From assembly GCA_004015825.1 (NCBI GenBank), contig SAYS01000029.1, positions 1 through 36,638 on the forward strand: 36,638 nt of DNA, in the 5' to 3' direction. The DNA comes from Halovenus amylolytica. Its GTDB lineage: Archaea > Halobacteriota > Halobacteria > Halobacteriales > Haloarculaceae. Shown here in pieces: positions 25,828 through 34,245 of the stretch. Numbering within the stretch: position 1 is the first letter of the stretch; each line of letters opens with the position of its first letter. A program made the position numbers and the translations under genes. The notes under the pieces were generated by a model. The model ran no database searches and was not told the DNA's origin. It worked only from the letters and a program-made list of their open reading frames with translations.

Positions 25828-25961
25828 TCATACTGGTGGCTGTACATTCGGACAAATATTCGACCACCGTGAGAACGAGTTCTCACGAGGATCGCTGCAC
25901 GCTGTTCGACTCACCCCACGTCGGGTCGACATTCGTTCATTTCGTACTGCCACCAGTATCA
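25828..25961. repeat. Type-1 palindromic element, long form (copy D)
   Basis: Element 25831-25958 (128 bp) has ends TACTGGTGGCTGTAC and GTACTGCCACCAGTA (one mismatch). It is flanked by TCA at 25828-25830 and TCA at 25959-25961. It shares the interior of copy A with scattered changes. It sits between two convergent genes, immediately beside the stop of the glycosyltransferase gene. Confidence 0.85.
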
Positions 25962-25970
25962 GGCGAACTC

Positions 25971-27263
25971 TCAACCTCTGCTAAAGACAGGCTGTGTCTC
26001 GGTTTCCCGACTCCGGTACTTGTAAATGGCACAGGCCGCCAGCATCAACAGGAGACCGTACAGCGGTGGCGTCGCAGCGACTGCAATCGGATAGCCCAGA
26101 GTCTCCACAACGTCGGGTGCTCTTTCGAGAGCGTCGACGGTATCCGCTGTATTGCCAGTCACGGAGAACAGCACGCCGCCTATCAGGAAGAGATAGCGGC
26201 TGGCTCCGTCCTGCCAGAGATACAGCAGTGTCACGAGCGGGAAATAAAGTAGTACCAGGTACCACTGCAGGGAGGGAACAAGGATGAGCATCACGACCAG
26301 GGTTGCGAAGATCGCCATCTGGCGGTCCAGTTCGGTGCCGAGATCGTAGTAGAAGTACGCCAGGATACTGGCACAGATAAGCACACTGACACCGAAGATT
26401 ACCAGATACGGTGCGGAGGGCCAGACTGCCGAGACGAGTCGGGAGATGGGTCGCTGAATCGTGATATAGAAGATGCCTTCGATAGGATAGCCGCCGGTGA
26501 ACAGTTCGGTTTCGGTCCGGCCAGCCACCACATCAGTGAAATAGTACACAGTCGCATCCAGTCCATACAGCACCACGCCGACCACGAGTCCCCCGAGTCC
26601 GGTGAGGAGTGCCGCACCAACCGCGTACCACCTGCGGACTCGGAGTAGATAGAACCCGATCAATGCTGGAAAGACTTTGAACAGCGCCGTCAAAGCGAAG
26701 ACACTGCCGGCCAGATACTCGCGGTCGCGCTGGAGTGCGACGAACCCACCGAGCAGACCCAGCGCGAGCAGAATGTTGATATTCCCGTAGTAGATCGTTC
26801 CGTAGGTGTGGGTCGAGAACAGCACCGCACCGAATACGAGTCCGACATCGATCCAGCCGAGTTCTGGACCGAGGGACTCGACGTATCCGACCAGTAGCCA
26901 CGTCGCGAGACCGGCCCCGAGGACAGACAGGACAGTCAGTATCGCGTAGCCGGTCGTCCACTCGAACAGAGTGAATGGATAGAATGTCGGCAGCGTCCCG
27001 GGTGGGTAGAGATACACCGCCCAGTCGTACGTTCCGGGCGGAGTGACGTCGTAGAAACTCTGTCCAGCGAGTGCACGCTCTGCTGCGTAGTGATATGTCC
27101 GGTAGTTGACACCCATCGTCCCCCCGGGATTCCAGCTGGACAGTCCGATCCGACTGTTCTGGTAGTACGAGTAGAAACCGAGTGGAAGCGTCGCGAGGAG
27201 GACCAGCCAGGCACCGAGATTCCAGTTACGTACCAGCGGGCGGGCACTGAAGGGCAATCGCAT
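25971..27263 (-). CDS. GT87/DUF2029-like membrane glycosyltransferase
   Basis: 430 residues with about ten to twelve membrane segments. A large extracytoplasmic loop after the first segment contains NYRTYHYAAERALAGQSFYD and the acidic/tyrosine-rich YLYPPGTLPTFYPF, the layout of GT87/DUF2029 polyprenyl-phosphate-sugar mannosyltransferases (GT-C fold). It is expected to transfer a sugar from a lipid carrier outside the membrane; donor and acceptor are unknown. Start at ATG 27263 is supported by TATA spacing (27288-27295). Confidence 0.82.
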   Translation of the reverse strand: MRLPFSARPLVRNWNLGAWLVLLATLPLGFYSYYQNSRIGLSSWNPGGTMGVNYRTYHYAAERALAGQSFYDVTPPGTYDWAVYLYPPGTLPTFYPFTLFEWTTGYAILTVLSVLGAGLATWLLVGYVESLGPELGWIDVGLVFGAVLFSTHTYGTIYYGNINILLALGLLGGFVALQRDREYLAGSVFALTALFKVFPALIGFYLLRVRRWYAVGAALLTGLGGLVVGVVLYGLDATVYYFTDVVAGRTETELFTGGYPIEGIFYITIQRPISRLVSAVWPSAPYLVIFGVSVLICASILAYFYYDLGTELDRQMAIFATLVVMLILVPSLQWYLVLLYFPLVTLLYLWQDGASRYLFLIGGVLFSVTGNTADTVDALERAPDVVETLGYPIAVAATPPLYGLLLMLAACAIYKYRSRETETQPVFSRG

Positions 27264-27287
27264 TACACAACTGGTTATCCGCGATCA

Positions 27288-27295
27288 AAATAAAT
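27288..27295 (-). promoter_or_regulatory. TATA-like box of the GT87-like gene, inside a palindrome
   Basis: ATTTATTT on the minus strand, centred about 28 bases before the ATG at 27263. It is enclosed by CCGCGAT (27279-27285) and the downstream complement ATCGCGG (27309-27315), with an inner ATACTG/CAGTAT pair beside it, so the promoter may be under repressor control. Confidence 0.4.
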
Positions 27296-27396
27296 ACTGC
27301 TCAACAGTATCGCGGAACGCAGACGTCGATTCTGTCCTGAAATTGGTCGATAGAGCGCCCATTCTGACGGTTCACTCCACGTTCAGACAACTCACG

Positions 27397-27404
27397 TTAT
27401 TTAT
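27397..27404 (+). promoter_or_regulatory. TATA-like box of the malic enzyme gene
   Basis: TTATTTAT centred about 28 bases before the ATG at 27429; leaderless spacing. Confidence 0.5.
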
Positions 27405-27428
27405 CATGATGGATTTCGATGTAGGTCC

Positions 27429-29681
27429 ATGGGACTGGACGAGGATGCACTGGCGTATCACAGCAGCGATCCAGCCGGGAAAATCGAGATCTCGACGACC
27501 AAGCCGACGAACACCCAGCGAGACCTCTCGCTGGCGTACTCACCGGGTGTTGCCGCACCCTGTCGTGAAATTGCCGACGACCCCGAGCGAGCCTTCGCGT
27601 ACACCGCGAGGGGAAATCTGGTCGGTGTCGTCTCGGACGGGACAGCAGTGTTGGGGCTCGGAGATATCGGTCCGGAGGCCTCCAAGCCGGTGATGGAGGG
27701 CAAGGGTGTGTTGTTCAAGCGCTTTGCCGATATCGATGTCTTCGACGTGGAACTGGATACCGAGGATACCGACTCGATGATCCAGTCGATCGCGGCGATG
27801 GAGCCGACTTTCGGCGGAATCAACCTCGAAGACATCGCCGCACCGGAGTGTTTCGAGGTCGAACGACGCCTCTCCGAGCAGATGGACATCCCCGTCTTCC
27901 ACGACGACCAGCACGGGACCGCCATCATCACCGGTGCCGCGTTGCTCAACGCCGCCGAGATTGCCGAGAAGGAACTCTCGGACCTGGAAGTGACCTTCGC
28001 CGGCGCCGGTGCCGCTGCGATAGCCACGGCGAGATTCTACGTCTCGCTCGGTGTTCCGTCGGAGAACATCACGATGAGCGACATCGACGGGATTCTGACG
28101 ACTCGGCGGGCGGAGGCAGGAGAGCTCAATCAGTACAACCGCCAGTTCGCCCGGGACGTTCCCGACGGTGATCTCGCGGACGCGATGGAGGGTGCAGACG
28201 TGTTCGTCGGCCTCTCGGTCGGCGGCATCGTCGACCAGGAGATGGTCCGGTCGATGGCCGACAATCCGATTATCTTCGCGATGGCCAACCCCGAGCCGGA
28301 GATTGGGTACGAGGCGGCCAAACAGGCCCGCGAGGACACCGTCATCATGGCGACGGGCCGGTCGGACTACCCCAATCAGGTAAACAACGTCCTCGGGTTC
28401 CCCTTTATTTTCCGTGGCGCGCTCGATGTTCGGGCCACAGAGATCAACGAGGAGATGAAAGTCGCCGCCGCCGAGGCGCTGGCAGAACTAGCTCGTCAGG
28501 ACGTCCCGGACGCCGTCGTCAAGGCTTACGGCGATCAGCCGCTGCAGTTCGGCCCCGATTACATCATTCCGAAGCCACTCGACACCCGAGTCCTGTTCGA
28601 GGTGACGCCGGCAGTCGCCGAGGCGGCGATGGAGACCGGCGCTGCCCGGATCTCGATCGATTCCGACAGATACGTCGAGAAACTCGAAGCGCGTCTGGGC
28701 AAATCCCGCGAGATGATGCGAATCGTCCTCAACAAGGCCAAGAACATCGACAAACGCATTGTGCTGGCCGAGGGCGGCGACGAGAAGATGATCCGTGCGG
28801 CCGCCCAACTCGTCGACGAGGGTATCGCCGAACCAGTCCTGCTCGGCGACCGCGACCGCATCGGTACTATCAGTGAGACGCTCGGACTCTCCTTCGATCC
28901 CGAAATCGTCGACCCGGACGAGAGCGATCTCGAACGGTACGCCGACCGGCTCTACGAGCTGCGAAAGCGAAAGGGAATCACACGCAGCGAGGCCGGTGAA
29001 CTCATCGAGGAGAGTAACTATCTCGGCAGTATAATGGTCGAGACCGGTGACGCCGACGCGATGCTCACCGGTTTGACCCATCACTACCCGTCGGCACTGC
29101 GGCCGCCGCTGCAGGTGATCGGTACCGCGGCCGACGCCGACTACGCTGCTGGTGTCTATATGCTCACCTTCAAAAACCGTGTGGTGTTCTGTGCCGACAC
29201 CACAGTCAACCAGGACCCGAATGCGGACGTCCTGGAGGAGGTGACTCGCCACACAGCTGAACTCGCCCGAAGTTTCAACGTCGAACCCCGAGCGGCGTTA
29301 CTCTCGTACTCCAACTTCGCCAGTGTGGACAACGAGGGGACTCGGAAACCCCGCGAGGCCGCCCGCCGTCTGCGCGAGGATCCAACGGTCGATTTCCCGG
29401 TCGACGGCGAGATGCAGGCCGACACCGCCGTCGTCGAAGAGATGCTCAGGGGAACCTACGACTTCGCGGAGCTGGACGAGCCCGCGAACGTCCTCGTCTT
29501 TCCGAACCTGGAGGCCGGCAATATCGCCTACAAACTCCTCCAGCGACTGGGCGGCGCGACGGCAGTTGGACCGATGCTCGTCGGGATGGACAAACCTGTC
29601 CACGTGCTCCAGCGCGGCGACGAAGTCAAAGATATCGTGAACCTCGCCGGTGTCGCTGTCGTCGATGCCCAGCAGGAGTAG
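27429..29681 (+). CDS. maeB: NADP-dependent malic enzyme fused to a phosphotransacetylase domain
   Basis: A 750-residue cytoplasmic enzyme that decarboxylates malate to pyruvate with reduction of NADP+. The malic part (about 1-400) has [12 protein letters not shown], the metal/substrate segment [12 protein letters not shown] and the Rossmann motif [11 protein letters not shown]. The C-terminal part (about 430-745) is a phosphate acetyl/butyryltransferase domain with the typical [18 protein letters not shown] and YSNFAS segments. In the MaeB family this domain usually lacks transferase activity and mediates acetyl-CoA regulation. Length equals bacterial MaeB. Supplies pyruvate and NADPH from the TCA cycle. 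Confidence 0.95.
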   Translation: MGLDEDALAYHSSDPAGKIEISTTKPTNTQRDLSLAYSPGVAAPCREIADDPERAFAYTARGNLVGVVSDGTAVLGLGDIGPEASKPVMEGKGVLFKRFADIDVFDVELDTEDTDSMIQSIAAMEPTFGGINLEDIAAPECFEVERRLSEQMDIPVFHDDQHGTAIITGAALLNAAEIAEKELSDLEVTFAGAGAAAIATARFYVSLGVPSENITMSDIDGILTTRRAEAGELNQYNRQFARDVPDGDLADAMEGADVFVGLSVGGIVDQEMVRSMADNPIIFAMANPEPEIGYEAAKQAREDTVIMATGRSDYPNQVNNVLGFPFIFRGALDVRATEINEEMKVAAAEALAELARQDVPDAVVKAYGDQPLQFGPDYIIPKPLDTRVLFEVTPAVAEAAMETGAARISIDSDRYVEKLEARLGKSREMMRIVLNKAKNIDKRIVLAEGGDEKMIRAAAQLVDEGIAEPVLLGDRDRIGTISETLGLSFDPEIVDPDESDLERYADRLYELRKRKGITRSEAGELIEESNYLGSIMVETGDADAMLTGLTHHYPSALRPPLQVIGTAADADYAAGVYMLTFKNRVVFCADTTVNQDPNADVLEEVTRHTAELARSFNVEPRAALLSYSNFASVDNEGTRKPREAARRLREDPTVDFPVDGEMQADTAVVEEMLRGTYDFAELDEPANVLVFPNLEAGNIAYKLLQRLGGATAVGPMLVGMDKPVHVLQRGDEVKDIVNLAGVAVVDAQQE

Positions 29682-29696
29682 GCAGTGATCGAGGTG

Positions 29697-29716
29697 AGCC
29701 GGTCTTTTCGCCGGCT
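29697..29716. terminator. Bidirectional hairpin between convergent genes
   Basis: AGCCGG, an eight-base TCTTTTCG loop, CCGGCT. It lies in the 52-base gap between the malic enzyme gene and the DUF456 gene and could serve both strands. Confidence 0.45.
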
Positions 29717-29733
29717 TGCCTCCTATCGAGCTG

Positions 29734-30216
29734 TCAGAGTACCACGAGTACGAATCCGAGCAGGAGTGTCGTCGTCAGAAGGACCTGCACGAATGCCGAC
29801 GCAAAGATTCCGACAGTGGTGATAAACGCGGCACGCAGGGCCTGGCTGCGTTCGCCGTTCCGATAGAGTTCGAACACGAAGACCGTCGCGGGAACGCCAA
29901 CGAGAATGGCCAGTGGGCCGGTAAAGACGGCGAGCACCAGACTGACCGCGACTGCAGCAACGACGGTCGTTTTGCTTGCACCCCCCTGACTGGCAGCGAT
30001 CGCACCGCCGAACACGTCGACGAGCATCGCAGCCACTGCAAGCCCGACGAACGTGACCAACGCCAGGGTTCCCGGCGTCGTGTAGCCGGTGGCCCACCAG
30101 TGGAACAGGACACCCAGAAGTGACAGCAACGCACCGGGGAGCGCTGGTACGATACTCCCGATGACACCAGCAACCAGCAGCCCGAACGTGATCGCCAGCA
30201 CACCAGCCGAACTCAT
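29734..30216 (-). CDS. DUF456 membrane protein
   Basis: 160 residues with about four to five membrane segments. The opening GVIGSIVPALPGALLSLLGVL and the central DVFGGAIAASQGGASKTTVVAA, with its Gly-rich membrane loops, define DUF456. Function is unknown. The protein overlaps no neighbour and starts 152 bases from the divergent gene at 30369. Confidence 0.85.
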   Translation of the reverse strand: MSSAGVLAITFGLLVAGVIGSIVPALPGALLSLLGVLFHWWATGYTTPGTLALVTFVGLAVAAMLVDVFGGAIAASQGGASKTTVVAAVAVSLVLAVFTGPLAILVGVPATVFVFELYRNGERSQALRAAFITTVGIFASAFVQVLLTTTLLLGFVLVVL

Positions 30217-30335
30217 CAGTACGGGGAGGTTCGTGTGTGGCGGTATTCAGGGTGTTGGTCCCGGGAGCGTGTCGGGTAACCCCCCATCGGTGTTCGGCTC
30301 GTTGGTGGGGGTTCCAGTACCGAAATCGATGGATG

Positions 30336-30342
30336 CTTTATC
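30336..30342 (+). promoter_or_regulatory. TATA-like box deciding the start at 30369
   Basis: CTTTATC centred about 30 bases before the ATG at 30369, so the open frame upstream to 30237 is not translated. Confidence 0.45.
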
Positions 30343-30368
30343 AGGCCACTCAACGAGCACATACAGCG

Positions 30369-31529
30369 ATGACAGACGGGTTCGCAGACAGGACCCTGGC
30401 CGAACACCAGCGTGTCTTCGACAAAATTTGGTGGCAAAACCCCGAGCGACAGAACTCAACGTCCTCATCGTGGTGGTTTTTCTTGCTGTTCCCCGAGGGC
30501 GAGGACGGTTACGGCCCCAGACAGCTCATGTTCTCACTGGCTGCCTGTGTCGGTGATCAGTGTCGTGTCAACGGCCAGCAAGCAGCGGGGATGGATCTCG
30601 ACAGACCGATCTCCGACGGTGTAGACAGATTCAACGCCGCGACGGTCGGGTGGGCCGGTGACCGCGATCAGGTCCACGACCACGTCGTCAACCAGCCAGC
30701 CGAGGCTGTGCTCTCCCGCGATGACAGACGGATCGAAGCCTGGGCTGAACGCGAAGACGGGACGAAACGCGGGAGCGAGATCGCCGCACTGTCCGACCGC
30801 GATCTCGGACTCGAAGCCCACATCGTCGGCGACGACGCCGAGGCGACGTTCGAAACCTGGGGCGACCTCGACTCGCAGATGACGGCTCCACACCAGGGGC
30901 TGGATATCGACACGCCGCTGGGCGGTGTCCAGGTTGTCGCGTGGCGACAGATGAACTTCGAGGGGGAGTTCGACCTCCCGGACGGCACCGAGAGCCTCTC
31001 CGGATCGTGTTACTTCCAGCGCGTCTGTTTCGACATGCCGCTGTTTCCCTGGAAGTGGATCTGGGCAATCTTCCCGGATGGGACGTCGTTTTCGGCGATG
31101 ATCCCGTTCGTCGGTCCACAGCTATTCCGACGAGGCTACAAATTCTTCTCGTCGAACACTCTGGAACGGTTGACGATCCCTCTCAGACAGTCCGGCTTCT
31201 GGCACTGGGGCTCTGGCGAGGGGCACGTGGAGTTCGACAGAGTTACCATCGAACCGATTTTCGATGGGAGCGAGCATCCAGACTTCGACGTTCGTGTTGA
31301 AACCGACGACGGTGATTACGTGAGCTTCGTCGCCCGAACTTACGGTCACGCACGCAACTGGCTCGAACGCGAGAAACTGGGCGGACGGGTCGACTCACAC
31401 TGGAGTTACAACGAGTATATGTTCCGCATGGCGGGACTCACTGGCCAGGTCGACGGAAAACGGATCGACGACACGTCGATGGGTACCGGATTCGGAACAC
31501 TGGAGTACAGTACCGGACTGGGTCTGTGA
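30369..31529 (+). CDS. Uncharacterised protein, possibly lipocalin/CrtC-like
   Basis: 386 residues, soluble, Trp-rich, with no signal peptide. I do not recognise it confidently. The N-terminal SSSWWFFLLFPEGEDGYGPRQ and the C-terminal FWHWGSGEGHVEFDRVTIEP, with alternating beta strands and a central GSCYFQRVCFDMPLFPWKWI, suggest a two-part beta-barrel of the AttH/CrtC lipocalin kind. These act on terpenoids or bind hydrophobic ligands. This is a fold guess. It converges on the dehalogenase-like gene across a palindromic element (31602-31679). Confidence 0.75.
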   Translation: MTDGFADRTLAEHQRVFDKIWWQNPERQNSTSSSWWFFLLFPEGEDGYGPRQLMFSLAACVGDQCRVNGQQAAGMDLDRPISDGVDRFNAATVGWAGDRDQVHDHVVNQPAEAVLSRDDRRIEAWAEREDGTKRGSEIAALSDRDLGLEAHIVGDDAEATFETWGDLDSQMTAPHQGLDIDTPLGGVQVVAWRQMNFEGEFDLPDGTESLSGSCYFQRVCFDMPLFPWKWIWAIFPDGTSFSAMIPFVGPQLFRRGYKFFSSNTLERLTIPLRQSGFWHWGSGEGHVEFDRVTIEPIFDGSEHPDFDVRVETDDGDYVSFVARTYGHARNWLEREKLGGRVDSHWSYNEYMFRMAGLTGQVDGKRIDDTSMGTGFGTLEYSTGLGL

Positions 31530-31598
31530 ACCAGTAGTGGGTCCGTCGGCGCTGTTGCAGTGAGGAGTCGCAAGAATTGTCGTTCGTGAGGAGTGTTC

Positions 31599-31682
31599 TG
31601 ATACTGCCGGCTGTACATTCGTAAAGATATGCGCCACCCCGGGGTGGCGCAATTCTTCAGTTTCTTACAGCCGGCAGTATGA
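31599..31682. repeat. Type-1 palindromic element, short variant (copy E)
   Basis: Element 31602-31679 (78 bp) has ends TACTGCCGGCTGTA and TACAGCCGGCAGTA around a perfect 20-bp central palindrome (GCGCCACCCCGGGGTGGCGC). It is flanked by TGA at 31599-31601 and TGA at 31680-31682. Length equals copy B, and the interior (CATTCGTA, AATTCTT) is shared, but both tips differ from copy B by matching GT-to-CC changes. Confidence 0.8.
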
Positions 31683-31736
31683 AACAGGATTCCCAGCCAC
31701 GGGAGCCGAGACTGCCGGCAAAACTGGCTATCCCGG

Positions 31737-32570
31737 TTACGAGAGGAACTCGACAAGATGTTCGCGGAACTGTTCGCGTCGGTCCTCCGGGACCCAGTGA
31801 TTGGCTTCGAGTCGGACGAGTTCACAGGAATCGATATCCTCTTCGAGCTGTTCGGCCCACTCGATGGGCTGGAACTCGTCTTCGGTCCCCCATAACAGGA
31901 GCGTATCGGCAGTCACCTCGCTCGGATCGATTTCCGTCGTGTGACTCGTATTCGTCGCACTCGCGTTGCGGACGACCGAGGTGACACCTTCCTCGGTAGC
32001 CCACGGGGCTTTCATCGCGTCGAGGAACGTTTCGTCGTGGTCCCCACCCAGAAGTGTGTCGCGGAACAGTCCGTCGAGCATTCCCTGGAGTTCGTCCACA
32101 CTCGTCTCGCGGGCTGTTTCCGGGAGTCCGAGATCCGTGATCGTCTGGATCGGCCACGAGTCGTACGAGACACAGTTCGAAAGCACCAGCTGATCGATGG
32201 CGTCGGGTGTCCGCGCGGCGTAGCGTAATCCGACGCCGCCGCCGAGGTCGTGGCCGACGAAATCGATCGTTTCGAACCCAAGTTCGTCGACGAGCCCCCG
32301 GATCGCGATCTCCTGTGCACGGATCGAGCGGTCGAAACCGTCGTGCATCGCCGAGTTGCCATAGCCCACCATATCCGGCGCGATTGCGCGCCGGTGTTCA
32401 GCGACCGCATCGAACTGTGCGTGAAACAGGTAGGAGTTCGTCGGAATCCCGTGGAGGAAGAGGACGGGATCGCCCGACCCCTCGTCCCGGTAGGCGATTT
32501 CGAGGTCGTGGTCGTCGACGGTAACTGTCGCGCTGTCCTGGGCTGCCGTCCAATCGCTGTATGCTGTCAT
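31737..32570 (-). CDS. Alpha/beta hydrolase with aspartate nucleophile (haloalkane dehalogenase/epoxide hydrolase-like)
   Basis: 277 residues. The oxyanion segment is LFLHGIPTNS (H40), the nucleophile elbow VGHDLGGGVG places D108 where esterases have serine, the acid is D231 in LLWGTEDEF, and H258 lies in EANHWVPED. An Asp-Asp-His triad marks haloalkane/haloacetate dehalogenases and epoxide hydrolases. The halide-binding Trp cannot be assigned. It starts 8 bases after the stop of the Tat-exported protein gene, and a Shine-Dalgarno-like AGGTGA overlaps that stop (32575-32580), so it is the second gene of an operon. Confidence 0.87.
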   Translation of the reverse strand: MTAYSDWTAAQDSATVTVDDHDLEIAYRDEGSGDPVLFLHGIPTNSYLFHAQFDAVAEHRRAIAPDMVGYGNSAMHDGFDRSIRAQEIAIRGLVDELGFETIDFVGHDLGGGVGLRYAARTPDAIDQLVLSNCVSYDSWPIQTITDLGLPETARETSVDELQGMLDGLFRDTLLGGDHDETFLDAMKAPWATEEGVTSVVRNASATNTSHTTEIDPSEVTADTLLLWGTEDEFQPIEWAEQLEEDIDSCELVRLEANHWVPEDRREQFREHLVEFLS

Positions 32571-32574
32571 TGTC

Positions 32575-32580
32575 TCACCT
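32575..32580 (-). promoter_or_regulatory. Shine-Dalgarno site of an internal operon gene
   Basis: AGGTGA on the minus strand, five bases before ATG 32570 and overlapping the TAG of the upstream gene. It contrasts with the leaderless first genes of this window and supports translational coupling. Confidence 0.6.
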
Positions 32581-34006
32581 ATCTGAATGCCCCAGGGTAG
32601 CCCGGAATCTCGGTCTGACTTTCGAATGCGTCTTCCGGGAGGCCCGGAGCGATGTTGAACGCACGGATCTCGTCGTCGGCCTCGCGCCCTCGCGTCAGCG
32701 ACGGTGGGAAGGTCAACATGTTGCGGATCGTCGACGCGGTGAACCCCTCCGGTGGGCCGTCTTCACGGAAGTTGTGGCCGTTGACGTTGCCGTACGTCGT
32801 CGCCGCCGGATACGTCGAACCGTGGACGCGTCCCAGCCCCAGCGGGTTGCGTTCGGTTTCGAACTCCGCACACTGCAGTTCACACATGAACGCACGAGGA
32901 ATCCCGCTGTGTGGGTTGAACTCCGTCGGGAACCGCGAATCGTAGTGGATGATCAGTGGGTCCTGATTCTCTCCACGGTAGATGTTGTAATCACCCCAGA
33001 AGAATCCGACCTGCTGAGGGAGGCCATCGTGGACCGCGCTGTCTGGTCCGACTCCATCCAGGTAGAGTTTGTCCTGCGGATCGACACCGGACTCGCGGCC
33101 GCCAGCGACTCCTCGTCCCATCCGCTTTTCTCCGTCAGCCTGAGTGTTGAACCAGAACGTCGGTCTGCCGACCTCTGATTCCTCTAGATTCTCCTGAAGA
33201 TACGACAGCGGGATCCCATCGTCCTCGACGGCGAAGATCCAGTAGCCGCCGTCGCGGATCTTGTTCGGGACGAACGGCTTTCGGTTGGTCGTCCCGCCGA
33301 CATCGTTGTCCGGTTCGCTGTTGGCCGGAACGGTCGTCCCGCTTTTGAAGTAGTTCGTGTACCCGATCTTTTCGTCGAGCATGAGCGGCGTTTCGGGAAT
33401 GACGGCGTTCGTTTCGTCCCCCTCTGGGTCCGGGAACCAGACGAACGTTTTGTACATGTTCTCCGTCGTCACGCCCTCACCTTCTTCCAGTTTCTCCCCT
33501 GTAAACTCGTCGGGGCCGTTCCCGTCTTTGACCCACGACGCTTTGGGGCCGCTTCCACCGAGTGGTGGGACCAGGGTCCCGGCGTCGACCAGCCAGGTTT
33601 CGCCCATATGTCTGGCTTCGAGGTCGAGACCGAAGACGTCGAGCCAGTGATCGTGACAGGCCTGTCGGTCGTCACGTACCTCTTCGGGTGTTCGCCGCAT
33701 CAACCCCTCCTGGAACCACTTGATGAGGGTCGGATCGGGCTGGAACTCTTCCGGTGACTCCGTCGGACCGTCGACGATCCCCTCCGCGAGGTACGCCAGC
33801 ACGTGATCGAAGGTTCCGAGTTCCGGTGCCGTTTTGGTATCCTGGCCGCCGTAGGGAGTGTACTGGCCACCGCGGCCGCCGGAGTTTCTCTCGCCATTCT
33901 GACCGCCCTGATCTCCCTGATCCGATTGTTGCGCGTGTGCGCTGCCCAGTCCGAGCGCCCCCGCGAGTCCGATTCCGCTGATCTGTAGCATATTTCGTCG
34001 GTTCAT
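32579..34006 (-). CDS. Tat-exported protein of unknown function
   Basis: 475 residues. The N-terminus MNRRNMLQISGIGLAGALGL has the twin-arginine motif RRNMLQ, a hydrophobic stretch and an A-x-A cleavage site (SAHA-QQ near residue 25). The mature protein begins with a Gln/Gly/Asp-rich linker (26-55). It continues as a soluble acidic domain rich in Trp, Tyr and Gly, with one CELQC pair near residue 380. No known catalytic motif was recognised. It is the first gene of an operon with the dehalogenase-like hydrolase, and divergent from the HTH-10 regulator. The hairpin TGGCAG...CTGCCA in its leader (about 34017-34037) may be regulatory. Confidence 0.85.
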   Translation of the reverse strand: MNRRNMLQISGIGLAGALGLGSAHAQQSDQGDQGGQNGERNSGGRGGQYTPYGGQDTKTAPELGTFDHVLAYLAEGIVDGPTESPEEFQPDPTLIKWFQEGLMRRTPEEVRDDRQACHDHWLDVFGLDLEARHMGETWLVDAGTLVPPLGGSGPKASWVKDGNGPDEFTGEKLEEGEGVTTENMYKTFVWFPDPEGDETNAVIPETPLMLDEKIGYTNYFKSGTTVPANSEPDNDVGGTTNRKPFVPNKIRDGGYWIFAVEDDGIPLSYLQENLEESEVGRPTFWFNTQADGEKRMGRGVAGGRESGVDPQDKLYLDGVGPDSAVHDGLPQQVGFFWGDYNIYRGENQDPLIIHYDSRFPTEFNPHSGIPRAFMCELQCAEFETERNPLGLGRVHGSTYPAATTYGNVNGHNFREDGPPEGFTASTIRNMLTFPPSLTRGREADDEIRAFNIAPGLPEDAFESQTEIPGYPGAFR

Positions 34007-34166
34007 GTGTTGTTGTGGCAGAGCGTTTTGCTGCCACCCAATTCTACTCGACAGAAATGGTTACGCGTTTGACCTATGTGGATTGGTAGCGCCTCTATGG
34101 GAAGCTCTCAGGAAGAGTGAAATCAGGAGACAGAGATCACCACAACACCAAAACCACGGTTTACGA

Positions 34167-34174
34167 TTATAAAA
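34167..34174 (+). promoter_or_regulatory. TATA-like box of the HTH-10 regulator
   Basis: TTATAAAA predicts a start near 34198. A second candidate, GGTATTAAT near 34213-34221, would make the ATG at 34246 leaderless. Either excludes the upstream ATG at 34117. Confidence 0.4.
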
Positions 34175-34245
34175 AGCAGGTTGGTAATGCAACGGGATAT
34201 CACAGCCACCGTGGTATTAATGTCAGCTCTCTAATTTATCGTGGT

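Noticed and set aside
25824..26252. 142-codon plus-strand frame starting in copy D
   Set aside because: It runs from a repeat into the antisense of the glycosyltransferase gene.
28488..29252. 254-codon minus-strand frame inside the malic enzyme gene
   Set aside because: Shadow of the phosphotransacetylase domain coding strand.
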